From Listeria_A hofi (GTDB taxonomy: Bacteria; Bacillota; Bacilli; Lactobacillales; Listeriaceae): a DNA stretch of 50,901 nucleotides. Shown piece after piece: positions 1 to 6,959 of this stretch; position 1 is the first letter of the stretch, and the number at the start of each line of letters is the position of its first letter. A model generated the notes under the pieces. It did not search any database, was not told where the DNA came from, and was given only the letters and a program-made list of their open reading frames with translations. The translations under genes and the position numbers were made by a program. Location: NCBI RefSeq assembly GCF_963575615.1, contig NZ_CAUYTL010000026.1:1-50901 (forward strand), given 5' to 3'.

Positions 1-3
1 TAT

Positions 4-76
4 TCCACAGTAGCTCAGTTGGTAGAGCAATCGGCTGTTAACCGATCGGTCGCAAGTTCGAGTCTTGCCTGTGGAG
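4..76 (+). tRNA. tRNA-Asn (GTT)
   Basis: A 73-nt cloverleaf: acceptor arms TCCACAG at 4-10 and CTGTGGA at 69-75 pair perfectly, the D-loop contains the usual AGCTCAGTTGG, and the T-loop contains GTTCGAGTC. The anticodon loop CTGTTAA (35-41) gives anticodon GTT at 37-39, which reads Asn codons. The 3' CCA is not encoded in full. It sits 54 bp before tRNA-Thr and is probably co-transcribed with it from an rRNA operon upstream of the window. Confidence 0.95.
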
Positions 77-130
77 CCTTTTTATTTATTAAGAATTTTT
101 GAGGTGTGTTAGAAGTCTGATTTTATCAGT

Positions 131-203
131 GCTTCCATAGCTCAGTAGGTAGAGCACTTCCATGGTAAGGAAGAGGTCACCAGTTCGAATCTGGTTGGAA
201 GCT
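131..203 (+). tRNA. tRNA-Thr (GGT), prophage integration target
   Basis: A 73-nt cloverleaf: acceptor arms GCTTCCA (131-137) and TGGAAGC (196-202) pair, and the anticodon stem CTTCC/GGAAG encloses loop ATGGTAA with anticodon GGT at 164-166. The 3' part from position 157 is repeated exactly at 42012-42060, so this gene is the attachment site of the prophage. The phage att sequence restored the 3' half, leaving an intact gene. This is the classic mode of tyrosine-integrase phages. Confidence 0.95.
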
Positions 204-205
204 TA
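157..205. repeat. attL core (49-bp direct repeat)
   Basis: Positions 157-205, from the anticodon stem of tRNA-Thr to just past its 3' end, are identical to 42012-42060. Identity stops sharply on both sides: A versus C before the repeat, and T versus G after it. The strand exchange point lies somewhere in this interval and is typically in the anticodon region. Confidence 0.95.
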
Positions 206-224
206 TAAAAAAATGAGATATAGC

Positions 225-261
225 AAGGAGTTTAGCGGTTTCCCGTTAAGCTCCTTTTTTT
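225..261 (+). terminator. Strong terminator after tRNA-Thr, carried by the prophage
   Basis: A 14-bp stem (225-238 with 243-256, two G-T pairs, loop TTTC) is followed by a run of seven T. It lies inside the prophage, between attL and the convergent integrase gene. It should end transcription of the host tRNA operon at the prophage border. Confidence 0.85.
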
Positions 262-264
262 GCG

Positions 265-284
265 TTGGTCACTAAATGGTCACC
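265..284 (+). repeat. Left integrase arm-type site candidate
   Basis: Two direct copies of TGGTCAC 11 bp apart (TTGGTCACTAAATGGTCACC). A 20-bp sequence matching at 16 of 20 positions, in the same orientation and with the same 11-bp phasing, lies at 41880-41899 near attR. Paired direct repeats flanking both att cores are the usual layout of arm sites bound by the integrase N-terminal domain. The repeat overlaps the integrase stop codon. Confidence 0.55.
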
Positions 285-1458
285 AATTTTTTTCGGCCTT
301 GCTATTTGGGTCTAAATTATTGAAGGTTAAGCCGATTTTCTTTAGGCGTTCATCCGTAGATTTTGAATACGTATTTGCCGTTGTCTCGAATTTTTGATGC
401 CCTAAAAACTCTTGGAGTGTTTTCATATCGATACTTTCTGTTAGATAAGTTGCAGCAGTATGACGCATTTCATGGATTGTTATTTTTTTGAAACCATGAT
501 TTTCAATGTGTCTATTCCAAAATTGGTTAATAGTTTTAGGATTAAAGGGTGTTCCATCGGCATTTGCAAATAACAAACTAACCTCAATCTCATTGTGATC
601 TTTCATTGTTTTAAATGAGGGGCCGAGCAATTCCTTTTCATTCAGGCGTTCAGCTTGATATTGGGCTAGTAAACCGCAAACGAATGCAGGAAGTGGGACA
701 GCTCTTTCTATACCGCCTTTTGTTTCTTTGAGTTTGTAACCCGCACTTGTTGTCTTTTGTAACGAGCGGCGCACAATAATGTAACTCTCATCTAAAAAAA
801 TATCCTCTTCCATATCTAAGCCAAGAAGTTCTCCTTTACGCAATGCTGCGCTTAAAAATATGCATATAATAACTTTATGTCGCAATAATATATCTTCATT
901 TGCCAATAAAGAAGAGAAAAAGGCTTCCAACTCGCTTTTGTTGTACACAGTTCGTCTAACACGGGGGACTTTCGGAGTGGGTATGTCAACCATATTATTT
1001 TCTTTTATAAATCGCCATTTTTTAGCCCACTTGAAAACACTCCTTAAAATGCGGTGCCGTTTCTCAAGTGATGAAGCAGACATGCCTTCTTCTTTTTTCT
1101 CGTCAAAATATTTTTTTAATAAAAATAATGATATTTCATCAAGATAGAACGATCCGAAATAAACTATAATATCTTTTTTCAGTATATAGTTGTAGTTCTC
1201 TCTCGTAGTATCTTCTAATTTTTCAGCAGCATAATGCTCATCCCATATCTTTGTGAAGGCTTTAAAAGATACCTTGCTTGGTTGCAAATAATTCCCGCTT
1301 TTTACTTCTGTTGTAAATTCGGCCAAAAGTTCGTTTGCCTCTGTTTTATTTTTTGCAGCAACTGTTTTCATCGCTGGTTTGCGTCGCTTTCCGTTAGCGT
1401 CATAACCCAATTCTACTTTCAACCGATAATTCTTGCCTCGCTTTGTCACACTTCCCAT
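280..1458 (-). CDS. int: Tyrosine-family site-specific integrase
   Basis: Phage integrase that catalyses recombination between attP and the tRNA-Thr attB. From the ATG at 1458 the protein has 392 residues: an N-terminal arm-binding domain (about 1-55), a SAM-like core-binding domain (about 65-155) and a C-terminal catalytic domain. The active-site series is visible: Arg207 in ALRKGE, His329-x-x-Arg332 in HEMRH, His354 in LGH, and the nucleophile Tyr364 in TANTY. An upstream in-frame GTG at 1467 has its GGAG only 1 nt away; the ATG has GGAG 10 nt upstream and is preferred. The gene lies next to attL and reads toward it, the standard position. Confidence 0.95.
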   Translation of the reverse strand: MGSVTKRGKNYRLKVELGYDANGKRRKPAMKTVAAKNKTEANELLAEFTTEVKSGNYLQPSKVSFKAFTKIWDEHYAAEKLEDTTRENYNYILKKDIIVYFGSFYLDEISLFLLKKYFDEKKEEGMSASSLEKRHRILRSVFKWAKKWRFIKENNMVDIPTPKVPRVRRTVYNKSELEAFFSSLLANEDILLRHKVIICIFLSAALRKGELLGLDMEEDIFLDESYIIVRRSLQKTTSAGYKLKETKGGIERAVPLPAFVCGLLAQYQAERLNEKELLGPSFKTMKDHNEIEVSLLFANADGTPFNPKTINQFWNRHIENHGFKKITIHEMRHTAATYLTESIDMKTLQEFLGHQKFETTANTYSKSTDERLKKIGLTFNNLDPNSKAEKNW

Positions 1459-1474
1459 AATTATCACGCTCCGA

Positions 1475-1488
1475 AACGTACATACGTT
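1475..1488. promoter_or_regulatory. 14-bp palindrome upstream of int
   Basis: AACGTA-CA-TACGTT is a perfect 6-bp inverted repeat 17 bp upstream of the integrase ATG. Its position suits an operator controlling integrase. It resembles but does not match a LexA box (GAAC-N4-GTTC), so its binder is unknown. Confidence 0.35.
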
Positions 1489-1532
1489 CTATTTTAATTG
1501 TTAAAGAAAAGCCCAAATGGGCCAGATAAAAT

Positions 1533-1991
1533 TTAGTTAATAAGTTCTTCTAATTTTGTTTTTAATAATAGAACTTTTTCCTCGTCAATATTTTTAATGA
1601 CAACTTTCTTTTGTCCAAGAGTCTTCTTGATTTTTAATTCAATGGATCCGGAATTAGTCCAAACTTGGCCAATAGGGTTAGGCATTATATCATAATCGAC
1701 GGCAACAAGATCTTTGAGATTGTATACCTCGTTTTCGACTTTGCCTAAAAGACCACCTTTGTTAATAAATAAAATGATTTTAGAATCACTAACAACAAAT
1801 ATTCCTGTTTTCGTTGTTTTTGTATTCGATTCCTCGAAAGCATGTATAAGTTCATTCTTCTTTACAATTTTTCTTAACTGCTTCATAGCACTATCGTGAA
1901 ATTTGCGAACTGTTTTAGGCATTTTTGAAATATACAGTTCCAAATCGCTCAAAGTTGCTGGAAATGTAATTATTAGCTCATTATCCCTCAT
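1533..1991 (-). CDS. PH-domain (YokE-like) protein
   Basis: A 152-aa protein whose C-terminal ~90 residues form alternating beta-strands ending in a helix (pattern SDSKIILFINKGGLLG ... YNLKDLVAVDYD ... KKVVIKNIDEEKV), which resembles bacterial PH domains of the YokE type. No signal peptide or membrane segment is seen. It lies in the leftward lysogeny operon between the integrase and the ImmA-like gene, so it is probably expressed in the lysogen. An AGGGAG 10 nt upstream supports the ATG. Its role is unknown; PH-domain proteins of this sort are frequent passengers next to phage integrases. Confidence 0.6.
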   Translation of the reverse strand: MRDNELIITFPATLSDLELYISKMPKTVRKFHDSAMKQLRKIVKKNELIHAFEESNTKTTKTGIFVVSDSKIILFINKGGLLGKVENEVYNLKDLVAVDYDIMPNPIGQVWTNSGSIELKIKKTLGQKKVVIKNIDEEKVLLLKTKLEELIN

Positions 1992-2016
1992 TCTCTATCT
2001 ACTCCCTGCTATTTTT

Positions 2017-2520
2017 TTATATAAACGCGGTTGCCGATATATCCAAATATGTTGGCTTATGCGCTAATATATTATTTTTTATTTGCTCCATTCTTTTTTG
2101 CGCAAATTCTGTGGATGTTCCGAATATATCGGAAATATTTTTATTTGTATTTCCTTCAAAATCAACTAGATGCAACATATGATAAGGGATCAAAGCATAC
2201 ATTACCATAAAATTTGCTTGAGCTTCTTGTTTTAAACGCGTATTTCCATCCATATACCGCTGATCACCAAAGTGACTAATATTGTGGATAAACTCATGAA
2301 AAAATTGATATCTGTAATCGAAATTTTTCAGTCCGCGCGGAAGAATTATCCCTAATCCGTGTACAGATAAAGGGAAATCCCCTTCAATAACAAATAGATT
2401 AAATTTATTTAAAATATTTTCCGAAGTAAGATCACTAGGTTCAACAATGCCTTTTGATAATAGCAATTTCGAGATTCTAAGCTCACTCTCGGTAGGATGA
2501 TAGTATTTCAAATATTCCAT
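2017..2520 (-). CDS. ImmA/IrrE-family metallopeptidase
   Basis: A 167-aa protein with the zinc-protease motif HEFIH at residues 75-79 and a downstream helix carrying a likely third ligand, Glu99 (KQEAQANFMVMYALIP), as in the ImmA/IrrE family (PF06114). In ICEBs1 and related phages such enzymes cleave a CI/ImmR-type repressor after DNA damage and so trigger induction. It is encoded directly downstream of the XRE repressor gene (30-bp gap, same strand), which strongly suggests that repressor is its substrate. No membrane segment is seen. Confidence 0.85.
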   Translation of the reverse strand: MEYLKYYHPTESELRISKLLLSKGIVEPSDLTSENILNKFNLFVIEGDFPLSVHGLGIILPRGLKNFDYRYQFFHEFIHNISHFGDQRYMDGNTRLKQEAQANFMVMYALIPYHMLHLVDFEGNTNKNISDIFGTSTEFAQKRMEQIKNNILAHKPTYLDISATAFI

Positions 2521-2549
2521 GTAACACCCTCACATTTCTAACGCCATTA

Positions 2550-2882
2550 TTATTTATCACTCATCTTATTAAAGCGTTCTGCCTCTTTTTTCTGTTGTCG
2601 AAGAGCCTCTATATAACCTTCTATTTTAGCCATATCCTTTTCATCTAAACCATCATAATCAAAGAAGGCCAGTCCATCGTGATCCTTTTCTTGCCGTCCG
2701 TGCAAGAAGTCTAAAGAAACATCAAAGAAGTCTGCTATCTTATTTTGAATCTCCGCATCGGGCATTCTTCTATTTTGCTCATAAGAAGAATAGGTTGTTC
2801 TGGCAACACCTAATGCAGATGCTAAATCTTCTTGAGTTAATTTCTTTTGTTTCCTAAGTTTCATTAAAATATCACCAAACAT
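2550..2882 (-). CDS. CI-like XRE repressor
   Basis: A 110-aa protein with an N-terminal helix-turn-helix (about residues 7-60; LTQEDLASALGVARTTYSSYE is the typical XRE helix 2-3 pattern) and a short charged C-terminal helix. It has no LexA-type self-cleavage domain, which fits a repressor removed by a dedicated ImmA peptidase. It is transcribed divergently from the Cro-like gene at 3043 and most likely maintains lysogeny by binding the repeats in 2905-3015. GGAGGT 9 nt before the ATG fixes the start. Confidence 0.9.
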   Translation of the reverse strand: MFGDILMKLRKQKKLTQEDLASALGVARTTYSSYEQNRRMPDAEIQNKIADFFDVSLDFLHGRQEKDHDGLAFFDYDGLDEKDMAKIEGYIEALRQQKKEAERFNKMSDK

Positions 2883-2905
2883 TATAAGTGCACCTCCATA
2901 GTTGC

Positions 2906-2911
2906 ATTATA
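2906..2911 (-). promoter_or_regulatory. Repressor promoter -10 (TATAAT)
   Basis: A perfect TATAAT on the minus strand lies 24 nt upstream of the repressor start. The expected -35 position (CCCTAA) is poor, which would suit a promoter needing activation or operator control. It directly abuts the inverted repeat at 2911-2929. Confidence 0.5.
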
Positions 2912-2929
2912 CTACACAAAAAGCGTAGT
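2911..2929. promoter_or_regulatory. Operator-like inverted repeat in the switch region
   Basis: ACTACAC-AAAAA-GCGTAGT is a 7-bp inverted repeat with one mismatch. Its half-site GCGTAGT recurs at 2990-2996, where GCGTA (2990-2994) and TACGC (3007-3011) form a second inverted pair around the -10 of the rightward promoter. ATGTGTC is also repeated at 2948 and 2978. These are the best candidates for CI and Cro binding sites. Confidence 0.55.
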
Positions 2930-2972
2930 TAGGGGAGAAAAAAACAAATGTGTCAAAAAGAGTAATTTTTAT

Positions 2973-3001
2973 TTGACATGTGTCGTAAAGCGTAGTATTA
3001 T
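2973..3001 (+). promoter_or_regulatory. Early rightward promoter (PR-like)
   Basis: TTGACA (2973-2978), a 17-bp spacer and TATTAT (2996-3001) make a near-consensus sigma-A promoter that would start just before the Cro-like gene. Operator half-sites lie in its spacer and on both sides of the -10, consistent with repression in the lysogen. Confidence 0.85.
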
Positions 3002-3042
3002 AAAAGTACGCAATATGACACGTTATTAAAGAGGTGATTAAA

Positions 3043-3282
3043 TTGACTGAATGGCTACTTAGTTATAGAAAAGAGGCTGGATTGACGCAACAAGAGGTAG
3101 CGGATAGCACCGGTATGGCTAGAACAACATACGCATCGATTGAACAAGGGCGTCGTCGTCCATCTGTTAAGAAGGCTATGCAAATCGCGTCGCTGCTAGA
3201 TTTCAATTGGGCCCTTTTTTTTGATGATGAACTACGCGTTTTGACTCAAAATGCTTTTGAAAAGCAAAAAGTAAAAACATAG
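3043..3282 (+). CDS. Cro-like XRE regulator
   Basis: A 79-aa single-domain helix-turn-helix protein (GLTQQEVADSTGMARTTYASIE). It is the first gene of the rightward early transcript and diverges from the CI-like repressor, the position of Cro. The start is taken as TTG at 3043 because GAGGTG (3031-3036) lies 6 nt upstream; the in-frame GTG at 3034 is inside that Shine-Dalgarno sequence. It probably represses the lysogeny promoter and tunes early transcription. Confidence 0.8.
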   Translation: MTEWLLSYRKEAGLTQQEVADSTGMARTTYASIEQGRRRPSVKKAMQIASLLDFNWALFFDDELRVLTQNAFEKQKVKT

Positions 3283-3364
3283 GAAAGGGGGCAGATAAAT
3301 CATACCCCACCACCCTGTAACACGCGCATGAAATTTGTGACAAAAATATTGGAGGTAATAAATT

Positions 3365-4117
3365 ATGAAAAGAAGATTATTAAGAGCAGATGTACAAATA
3401 CTTTTAAACAATCGCGAAGAATGCGAAAGAATTACTTTAACAAACTGCGATCTAAGCAAATTAGATTTGTCGCATCTGGATTTACGAAATGTCGATTTTT
3501 CAGATTCAATTCTGGATGATACGAATCTTTCAAATTCCGATATTACTCACGCTGTATTTTACAATACATCAATCAATGATGCGCGGGGCTTGAATATGTA
3601 CGCGATTCACGGGATTTCTGGAACCAGAGAATCTATATATTATCACCCCGCAACTGATCAAGTTTGGTGTGCAGGTACAAGAATGACGTTGCAAAACTTT
3701 AAAGAAATATACGCGGAGCCTGGAGAAGATTATATTAACGAATATGCGCTAGCGGAGTTTCAAAGCACTTTTGCATTCTTTAGTTCAATTGAATGTATTT
3801 CCAAAGCAAGAGAGGCGGAGGAAAATAGCTATTTTGTTGATGACTATGACGCAGAGGAATTCGTAAAAGAAGAGGCAGAAACACTTGAAAACCAAGGCAA
3901 GGAAACAATAATTATTAAAAGTCCAAGGGATTTAAGTATTAAAGGATTTGAACCATTGACTAAAGCCGACGAAGAAGCTATAAAATGGACGTTTTTAGCG
4001 GGCCATGAAATGACTTTAGACACGGAAACAAACTGTATCATGACAAAAGAAAAAGGTTCTGTTGCGGAAGTCATGATGTCAGCTTTATGTGCAACACCAT
4101 TAAGAGGCGTTTTATAG
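3365..4117 (+). CDS. Pentapeptide-repeat protein, early region
   Basis: A 250-aa protein. Residues about 25-70 form a short pentapeptide-repeat run (NCDLSKLDLSHLDLRNVDFS and onward, A/D-L/F-x-x at every fifth position), predicted to fold as a right-handed beta-helix. The remaining ~180 residues are acidic and unassigned, with a conserved-looking cysteine segment near HPATDQVWCAG. It is the second gene after the Cro-like regulator; GGAGG lies 9 nt before the ATG. Early phage pentapeptide proteins are poorly characterised; some host examples mimic DNA and inhibit gyrase, but nothing here proves that role. Confidence 0.65.
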   Translation: MKRRLLRADVQILLNNREECERITLTNCDLSKLDLSHLDLRNVDFSDSILDDTNLSNSDITHAVFYNTSINDARGLNMYAIHGISGTRESIYYHPATDQVWCAGTRMTLQNFKEIYAEPGEDYINEYALAEFQSTFAFFSSIECISKAREAEENSYFVDDYDAEEFVKEEAETLENQGKETIIIKSPRDLSIKGFEPLTKADEEAIKWTFLAGHEMTLDTETNCIMTKEKGSVAEVMMSALCATPLRGVL

Positions 4118-4128
4118 GAGGTGAAAAA

Positions 4129-4680
4129 TTGAATAATACTAGCATCAAAGCATCCGCAAAAGTATCAGAGGCCTTTAAATATTTGCGACCTGACTTGCAA
4201 CAAAAAGAAATCAGCGCAGATATTCATACAAGTCGTTCGCTAGTATCGCATTACAAGCGCGGTACCCGCAACATGACGGCGGACGTCGCGAGTAAGAGCA
4301 TCGAAGTATTCGAAAACGACGAATACACCACGGCGTTAGTAAGTGAGTTTACAAACGGTGCAACGCCCCCACTGATGCGAGGTGAAGCTATAGAAGCGCA
4401 TAGGCTAGCGTTAATACAGCATTACATTATTGAGCAAGAAGAAGCAATTAAGACTATCAAAGACAACATCATATTGCTTTCTATGCCTATTGAGTCACTA
4501 AACGCAGATCAGCGGCAAAATGTTAAGACAATCCTGTTAGAAGTTGCAGACGGTGTAACAATGTCATGGAATGCATTCATTAAACTAACAAACGATTACG
4601 GCTATACAGCTAAGAAAATATTCAAAAGTCGTGAAAAAGACTGGAAAGTTTGGAAATGGTTGAGAAACGAGGTGATTTAA
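4129..4680 (+). CDS. HTH-type phage regulator, unnamed
   Basis: A 183-aa protein with an N-terminal helix-turn-helix-like segment (residues about 20-60: DLQQKEISADIHTSRSLVSH followed by a basic turn) and a helical C-terminal half of unknown function. The start is TTG at 4129, with GGAGGTG 6-7 nt upstream. It ends 1 nt before the excisionase-like gene, so the two are translationally linked. A role in early gene control is likely from the fold and the place, but I do not recognise a named family. Confidence 0.65.
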   Translation: MNNTSIKASAKVSEAFKYLRPDLQQKEISADIHTSRSLVSHYKRGTRNMTADVASKSIEVFENDEYTTALVSEFTNGATPPLMRGEAIEAHRLALIQHYIIEQEEAIKTIKDNIILLSMPIESLNADQRQNVKTILLEVADGVTMSWNAFIKLTNDYGYTAKKIFKSREKDWKVWKWLRNEVI

Positions 4681-4947
4681 ATGTCAACGAAAGTAAAAAA
4701 AGCAGAATCAACGGAAGTAGTTATTAAAGATGTGAATAAGATGACGGTTCCGGAGTGCGCTGCTTACCTCGAAAAATCAACCGATACGATTTACAAGATG
4801 GCGAGAGCAAAGGAGCTACCGCATTACAAATTACGCAACAACTACTATTTCCAAAAACGTTTTCTAGATCGCTACAGAGAACGGCAGCAAGAGGTAATAA
4901 TGGAACAAATTGAAGCCAAATGGCAACTAGAAATAGAGGTGAATTAG
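4681..4947 (+). CDS. Excisionase-like MerR/HTH_17 DNA-binding protein
   Basis: An 88-aa protein with the winged-helix pattern of small excisionases: MTVPECAAYLEKSTDTIYKM, then a short wing (LPHYKLRNNYYFQKRFLDRY). Such proteins bend attachment-site DNA to favour excision, or act as small early regulators. It lies far from int, and many phages encode several HTH_17 proteins, so assignment as Xis is tentative. It directly follows the upstream stop codon and has GAGGTG 6 nt before its ATG. Confidence 0.65.
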   Translation: MSTKVKKAESTEVVIKDVNKMTVPECAAYLEKSTDTIYKMARAKELPHYKLRNNYYFQKRFLDRYRERQQEVIMEQIEAKWQLEIEVN

Positions 4948-4948
4948 G

Positions 4949-5158
4949 GTGGTATGGTTTTTTCAAATCTTAGGGATTGTAACAATGCTTGCATTCACGT
5001 TACTAGGCGTTATGTATACGTTAGATACAATTGTGGAACATGTGGAAAACAAAATAAAGGAATCGAAAGGGGATGCCGTAAATGTTGATGGTAACAACGG
5101 TTGTACAAGTACTAGTGATCATGCTAGCCGGAGTCTTCGTTATAGAAAAAGTGCATAA
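4949..5158 (+). CDS. Small single-pass membrane protein
   Basis: A 69-aa protein starting at GTG 4949, which has GAGGTG 7 nt upstream. Residues about 3-27 form one hydrophobic helix (VWFFQILGIVTMLAFTLLGV); the rest is polar. It is the first of three consecutive tiny membrane-protein genes in the early operon. Function unknown; early phage membrane peptides often alter the host envelope or block superinfection. Confidence 0.6.
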   Translation: MVWFFQILGIVTMLAFTLLGVMYTLDTIVEHVENKIKESKGDAVNVDGNNGCTSTSDHASRSLRYRKSA

Positions 5159-5225
5159 CCAGATCAAAGAGGTTAAGCGTCTAGGGTTCCAGAAATGGTA
5201 TTTCAGAGGGCATAAAGATGTTTGA
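5082..5225 (+). CDS. Tiny membrane protein (47 aa)
   Basis: The reading frame from ATG 5082 encodes an N-terminal hydrophobic helix (MLMVTTVVQVLVIMLAGVFV) followed by a basic tail with IEKVHNQIKEVKRLG. AAAGGGG 9 nt upstream supports it. It overlaps the 3' end of the preceding gene by 77 bp in another frame and the next gene by 8 bp. Confidence 0.6.
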   Translation: MLMVTTVVQVLVIMLAGVFVIEKVHNQIKEVKRLGFQKWYFRGHKDV

Positions 5226-5307
5226 ACCATACGGCTATTATGTAGTTGGTATGCTCATCTTTATATTCTTTATTGCAATACTAGTCATTTTTAAAAAGGA
5301 GGATTGA
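5218..5307 (+). CDS. Tiny membrane protein (29 aa)
   Basis: ATG 5218 opens a 29-codon frame: MFEPYGYYVVGMLIFIFFIA and then ILVIFKKED. It is one transmembrane helix with a charged C-terminus. GAGGG lies 7 nt upstream, and the gene overlaps the preceding stop codon. Its own last codons (AAAAAGGAGGAT) form the Shine-Dalgarno sequence of the next gene, which argues that the cluster is translated as a chain. Confidence 0.5.
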   Translation: MFEPYGYYVVGMLIFIFFIAILVIFKKED

Positions 5308-5311
5308 AGGG

Positions 5312-5575
5312 ATGGAAGCTATTTTTGGAGGGCTATTAAAAACGGCAAGAAGAATGACATCAGCATATGAATTTAACAAACAGAAGGAAACGGCAATTAA
5401 AAAAGTGGGTGAATTGATTAAAGAAGCAGCGTCTACTGGTAAAACAAGTGTATACATTTACGATGCTTTAGAACAAAGGATTATCGATTTGAAATTGACA
5501 TCTGATCTTGTCAATGAAGGCTTCGAGCTTATGAAACATGAAGATTCAACTGAAATAAGTTGGGCAAAAAAATAA
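5312..5575 (+). CDS. Hypothetical early protein (87 aa)
   Basis: A soluble, mostly helical 87-aa protein with lysine-rich amphipathic segments (KQKETAIKKVGELIKEAAST). It has no recognised motif. AAGGAGG, lying inside the previous gene, sits 9 nt upstream of the ATG. It is followed by a stem-loop at 5576-5595. Confidence 0.6.
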   Translation: MEAIFGGLLKTARRMTSAYEFNKQKETAIKKVGELIKEAASTGKTSVYIYDALEQRIIDLKLTSDLVNEGFELMKHEDSTEISWAKK

Positions 5576-5595
5576 ACTCGTGCGTCAACACGAGT
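5576..5595 (+). other. Perfect 7-bp stem-loop after an early gene
   Basis: ACTCGTG/CACGAGT with loop CGTCAA begins right after the stop codon at 5573-5575. No T-run follows, so it is more likely an mRNA-stabilising or processing element than an intrinsic terminator. Confidence 0.5.
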
Positions 5596-5645
5596 CAATA
5601 AGGTTACTCACCTATCAATTACTTATTACCATTATAAGTGAGTAG

Positions 5646-5673
5646 CCCCAAAAATACAATGAATGGGGTTTTT
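5646..5673 (+). terminator. Weak terminator or attenuator
   Basis: CCCCA and TGGGG (5 bp, 13-nt loop) followed by TTTTT, just upstream of the ATG at 5677. The GGGG arm is also the only ribosome-binding sequence of the next gene, so hairpin formation would both attenuate transcription and hide that site. Confidence 0.35.
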
Positions 5674-5676
5674 GTT

Positions 5677-5994
5677 ATGAAAAATATCGGAGAAGTAAAA
5701 TTTAATGAAGTACGTCAATTAACGGAACATGTAAATACGATTTGTGATTTTAATGCTGGTATTAAAACAATGTCAATTAGTATTAACGATTTAGAAGATG
5801 GTTCATGTGACGTAGTATTTGGCGGTTCGGGTAGTAGAACGGACTTTCTCCGGATGTATGCAATGTTAACGGAGAATTTAACAAAGCAATTATATAAAAT
5901 GCATCCTTGTGACTGTATTCCTGTTAGCTTGCAAGCTGCCGCAGGAATGGGCATATCGGAAGGGCTAGAAGAGGCTAAGAAAGAAGGTGAATAA
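5677..5994 (+). CDS. Hypothetical phage protein upstream of the Sak4-like gene
   Basis: A 105-aa protein (from ATG 5677) with a central strand-rich segment (GSCDVVFGGSGSRTDFLRMY) and a C-terminal pair CDC near residue 85. An in-frame GTG at 5638 lies inside a hairpin and has no good Shine-Dalgarno, so the later ATG is preferred, though its site (GGGG, 8 nt) is also modest. The gene is 2 bp from the recombination ATPase. Function unknown. Confidence 0.55.
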   Translation: MKNIGEVKFNEVRQLTEHVNTICDFNAGIKTMSISINDLEDGSCDVVFGGSGSRTDFLRMYAMLTENLTKQLYKMHPCDCIPVSLQAAAGMGISEGLEEAKKEGE

Positions 5995-5996
5995 AC

Positions 5997-6959
5997 ATGA
6001 ACATGCAAGTAGAGACAGCGCGCCGTGAACGCCTTAAGGTTCATATGCTGCTTGCCGGGGTTACTAACTCTGGTAAGACAGTTAGCGCGCTACTGATTGC
6101 AAAGGGGATCATTGCAGAAATGTATCCAGATTTACAAGAAAGTGCCCAATGGAGCCTAATCGGTGTGATCGATACAGAACATCGACGAGCATCACTTAAT
6201 GCACAAAAGCAAGTAGGCGACACAAAAATAGGTGAATTTCATGTTGTAAATATGGATGCACCGTACACCGTTGAACGTTATGAGGGAGCGTTTGGCCTTC
6301 TAGCTAGAACTGGATGCCAAGTTATCATAGTAGATTCCATTACGCATAATTGGGAAGGGCTCGGTGGTATCCTCCATAAAGTCGATCAGTCTGGCGGACA
6401 ATTTAGCGCGTGGGGAAAAGTGAAGCCTGATCTAAAACGATTTCAAGACTTACTTGTTAGCAGTCAGATGCATGTTATATCAACGGTAAGAGTCAAGCAG
6501 GATTATGTAGTAGTTGCGAATGAAAAAGGGAAGATGGCGCCTGTCAAAGTTGGACTTAAGAACATTACAAAAGATGACCTAGATTATGAGTATGCTATTG
6601 CTTTTAGACTTGAAGCGGATCACATTGCTTATCCAGTGAAAGATAATTCGGATATTTTTACGGAACCAATCCAACTAACCGAAGAACACGGAAAGAAATT
6701 GTACAAATGGGCAGAACAGGGCGTGGATGTTGCAGAGGAGCAGCGGAAACAGCGAGAAGAAGAAGAGGCAATGCGCCAGCAATTCTTAGCAGAAATCATT
6801 GAACACATGCCAAACCCAATAGTATCGCAGTATGTTGCAGATATGGCGTTTCAAATGCGAGTACCGTTAGAAAATTTCAATGTAGAAACGATGTATCATC
6901 TAAACCAAAAAATAAAGGAGATTATTAACAATGCCAATATTCACAACGGACCACAATAA
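5997..6959 (+). CDS. Sak4-like RecA-fold recombination ATPase (AAA_24)
   Basis: A 320-aa NTP-binding protein of the phage AAA_24/Sak4 type: Walker A GVTNSGKT at residues 21-28 and Walker B VIIVDSIT at 109-116 on a RecA-like core, then a charged C-terminal helix (EEQRKQREEEEAMRQQ). Sak4 proteins anneal or exchange single strands with the help of a phage SSB. The next gene, overlapping by 29 bp, encodes a DUF669 protein with an SSB-like tip, which fits that partnership. Acts in phage DNA recombination and replication. Confidence 0.8.
   Translation: MNMQVETARRERLKVHMLLAGVTNSGKTVSALLIAKGIIAEMYPDLQESAQWSLIGVIDTEHRRASLNAQKQVGDTKIGEFHVVNMDAPYTVERYEGAFGLLARTGCQVIIVDSITHNWEGLGGILHKVDQSGGQFSAWGKVKPDLKRFQDLLVSSQMHVISTVRVKQDYVVVANEKGKMAPVKVGLKNITKDDLDYEYAIAFRLEADHIAYPVKDNSDIFTEPIQLTEEHGKKLYKWAEQGVDVAEEQRKQREEEEAMRQQFLAEIIEHMPNPIVSQYVADMAFQMRVPLENFNVETMYHLNQKIKEIINNANIHNGPQ

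Noticed and set aside
860..1147. Plus-strand frame opposite the integrase
   Set aside because: Antisense shadow with no ribosome site and no recognisable protein; the minus strand carries clear integrase motifs.
1471..1492. LexA/SOS box upstream of int
   Set aside because: GAACGTATGTAC departs from GAAC-N4-GTTC; kept only as an unnamed palindrome.
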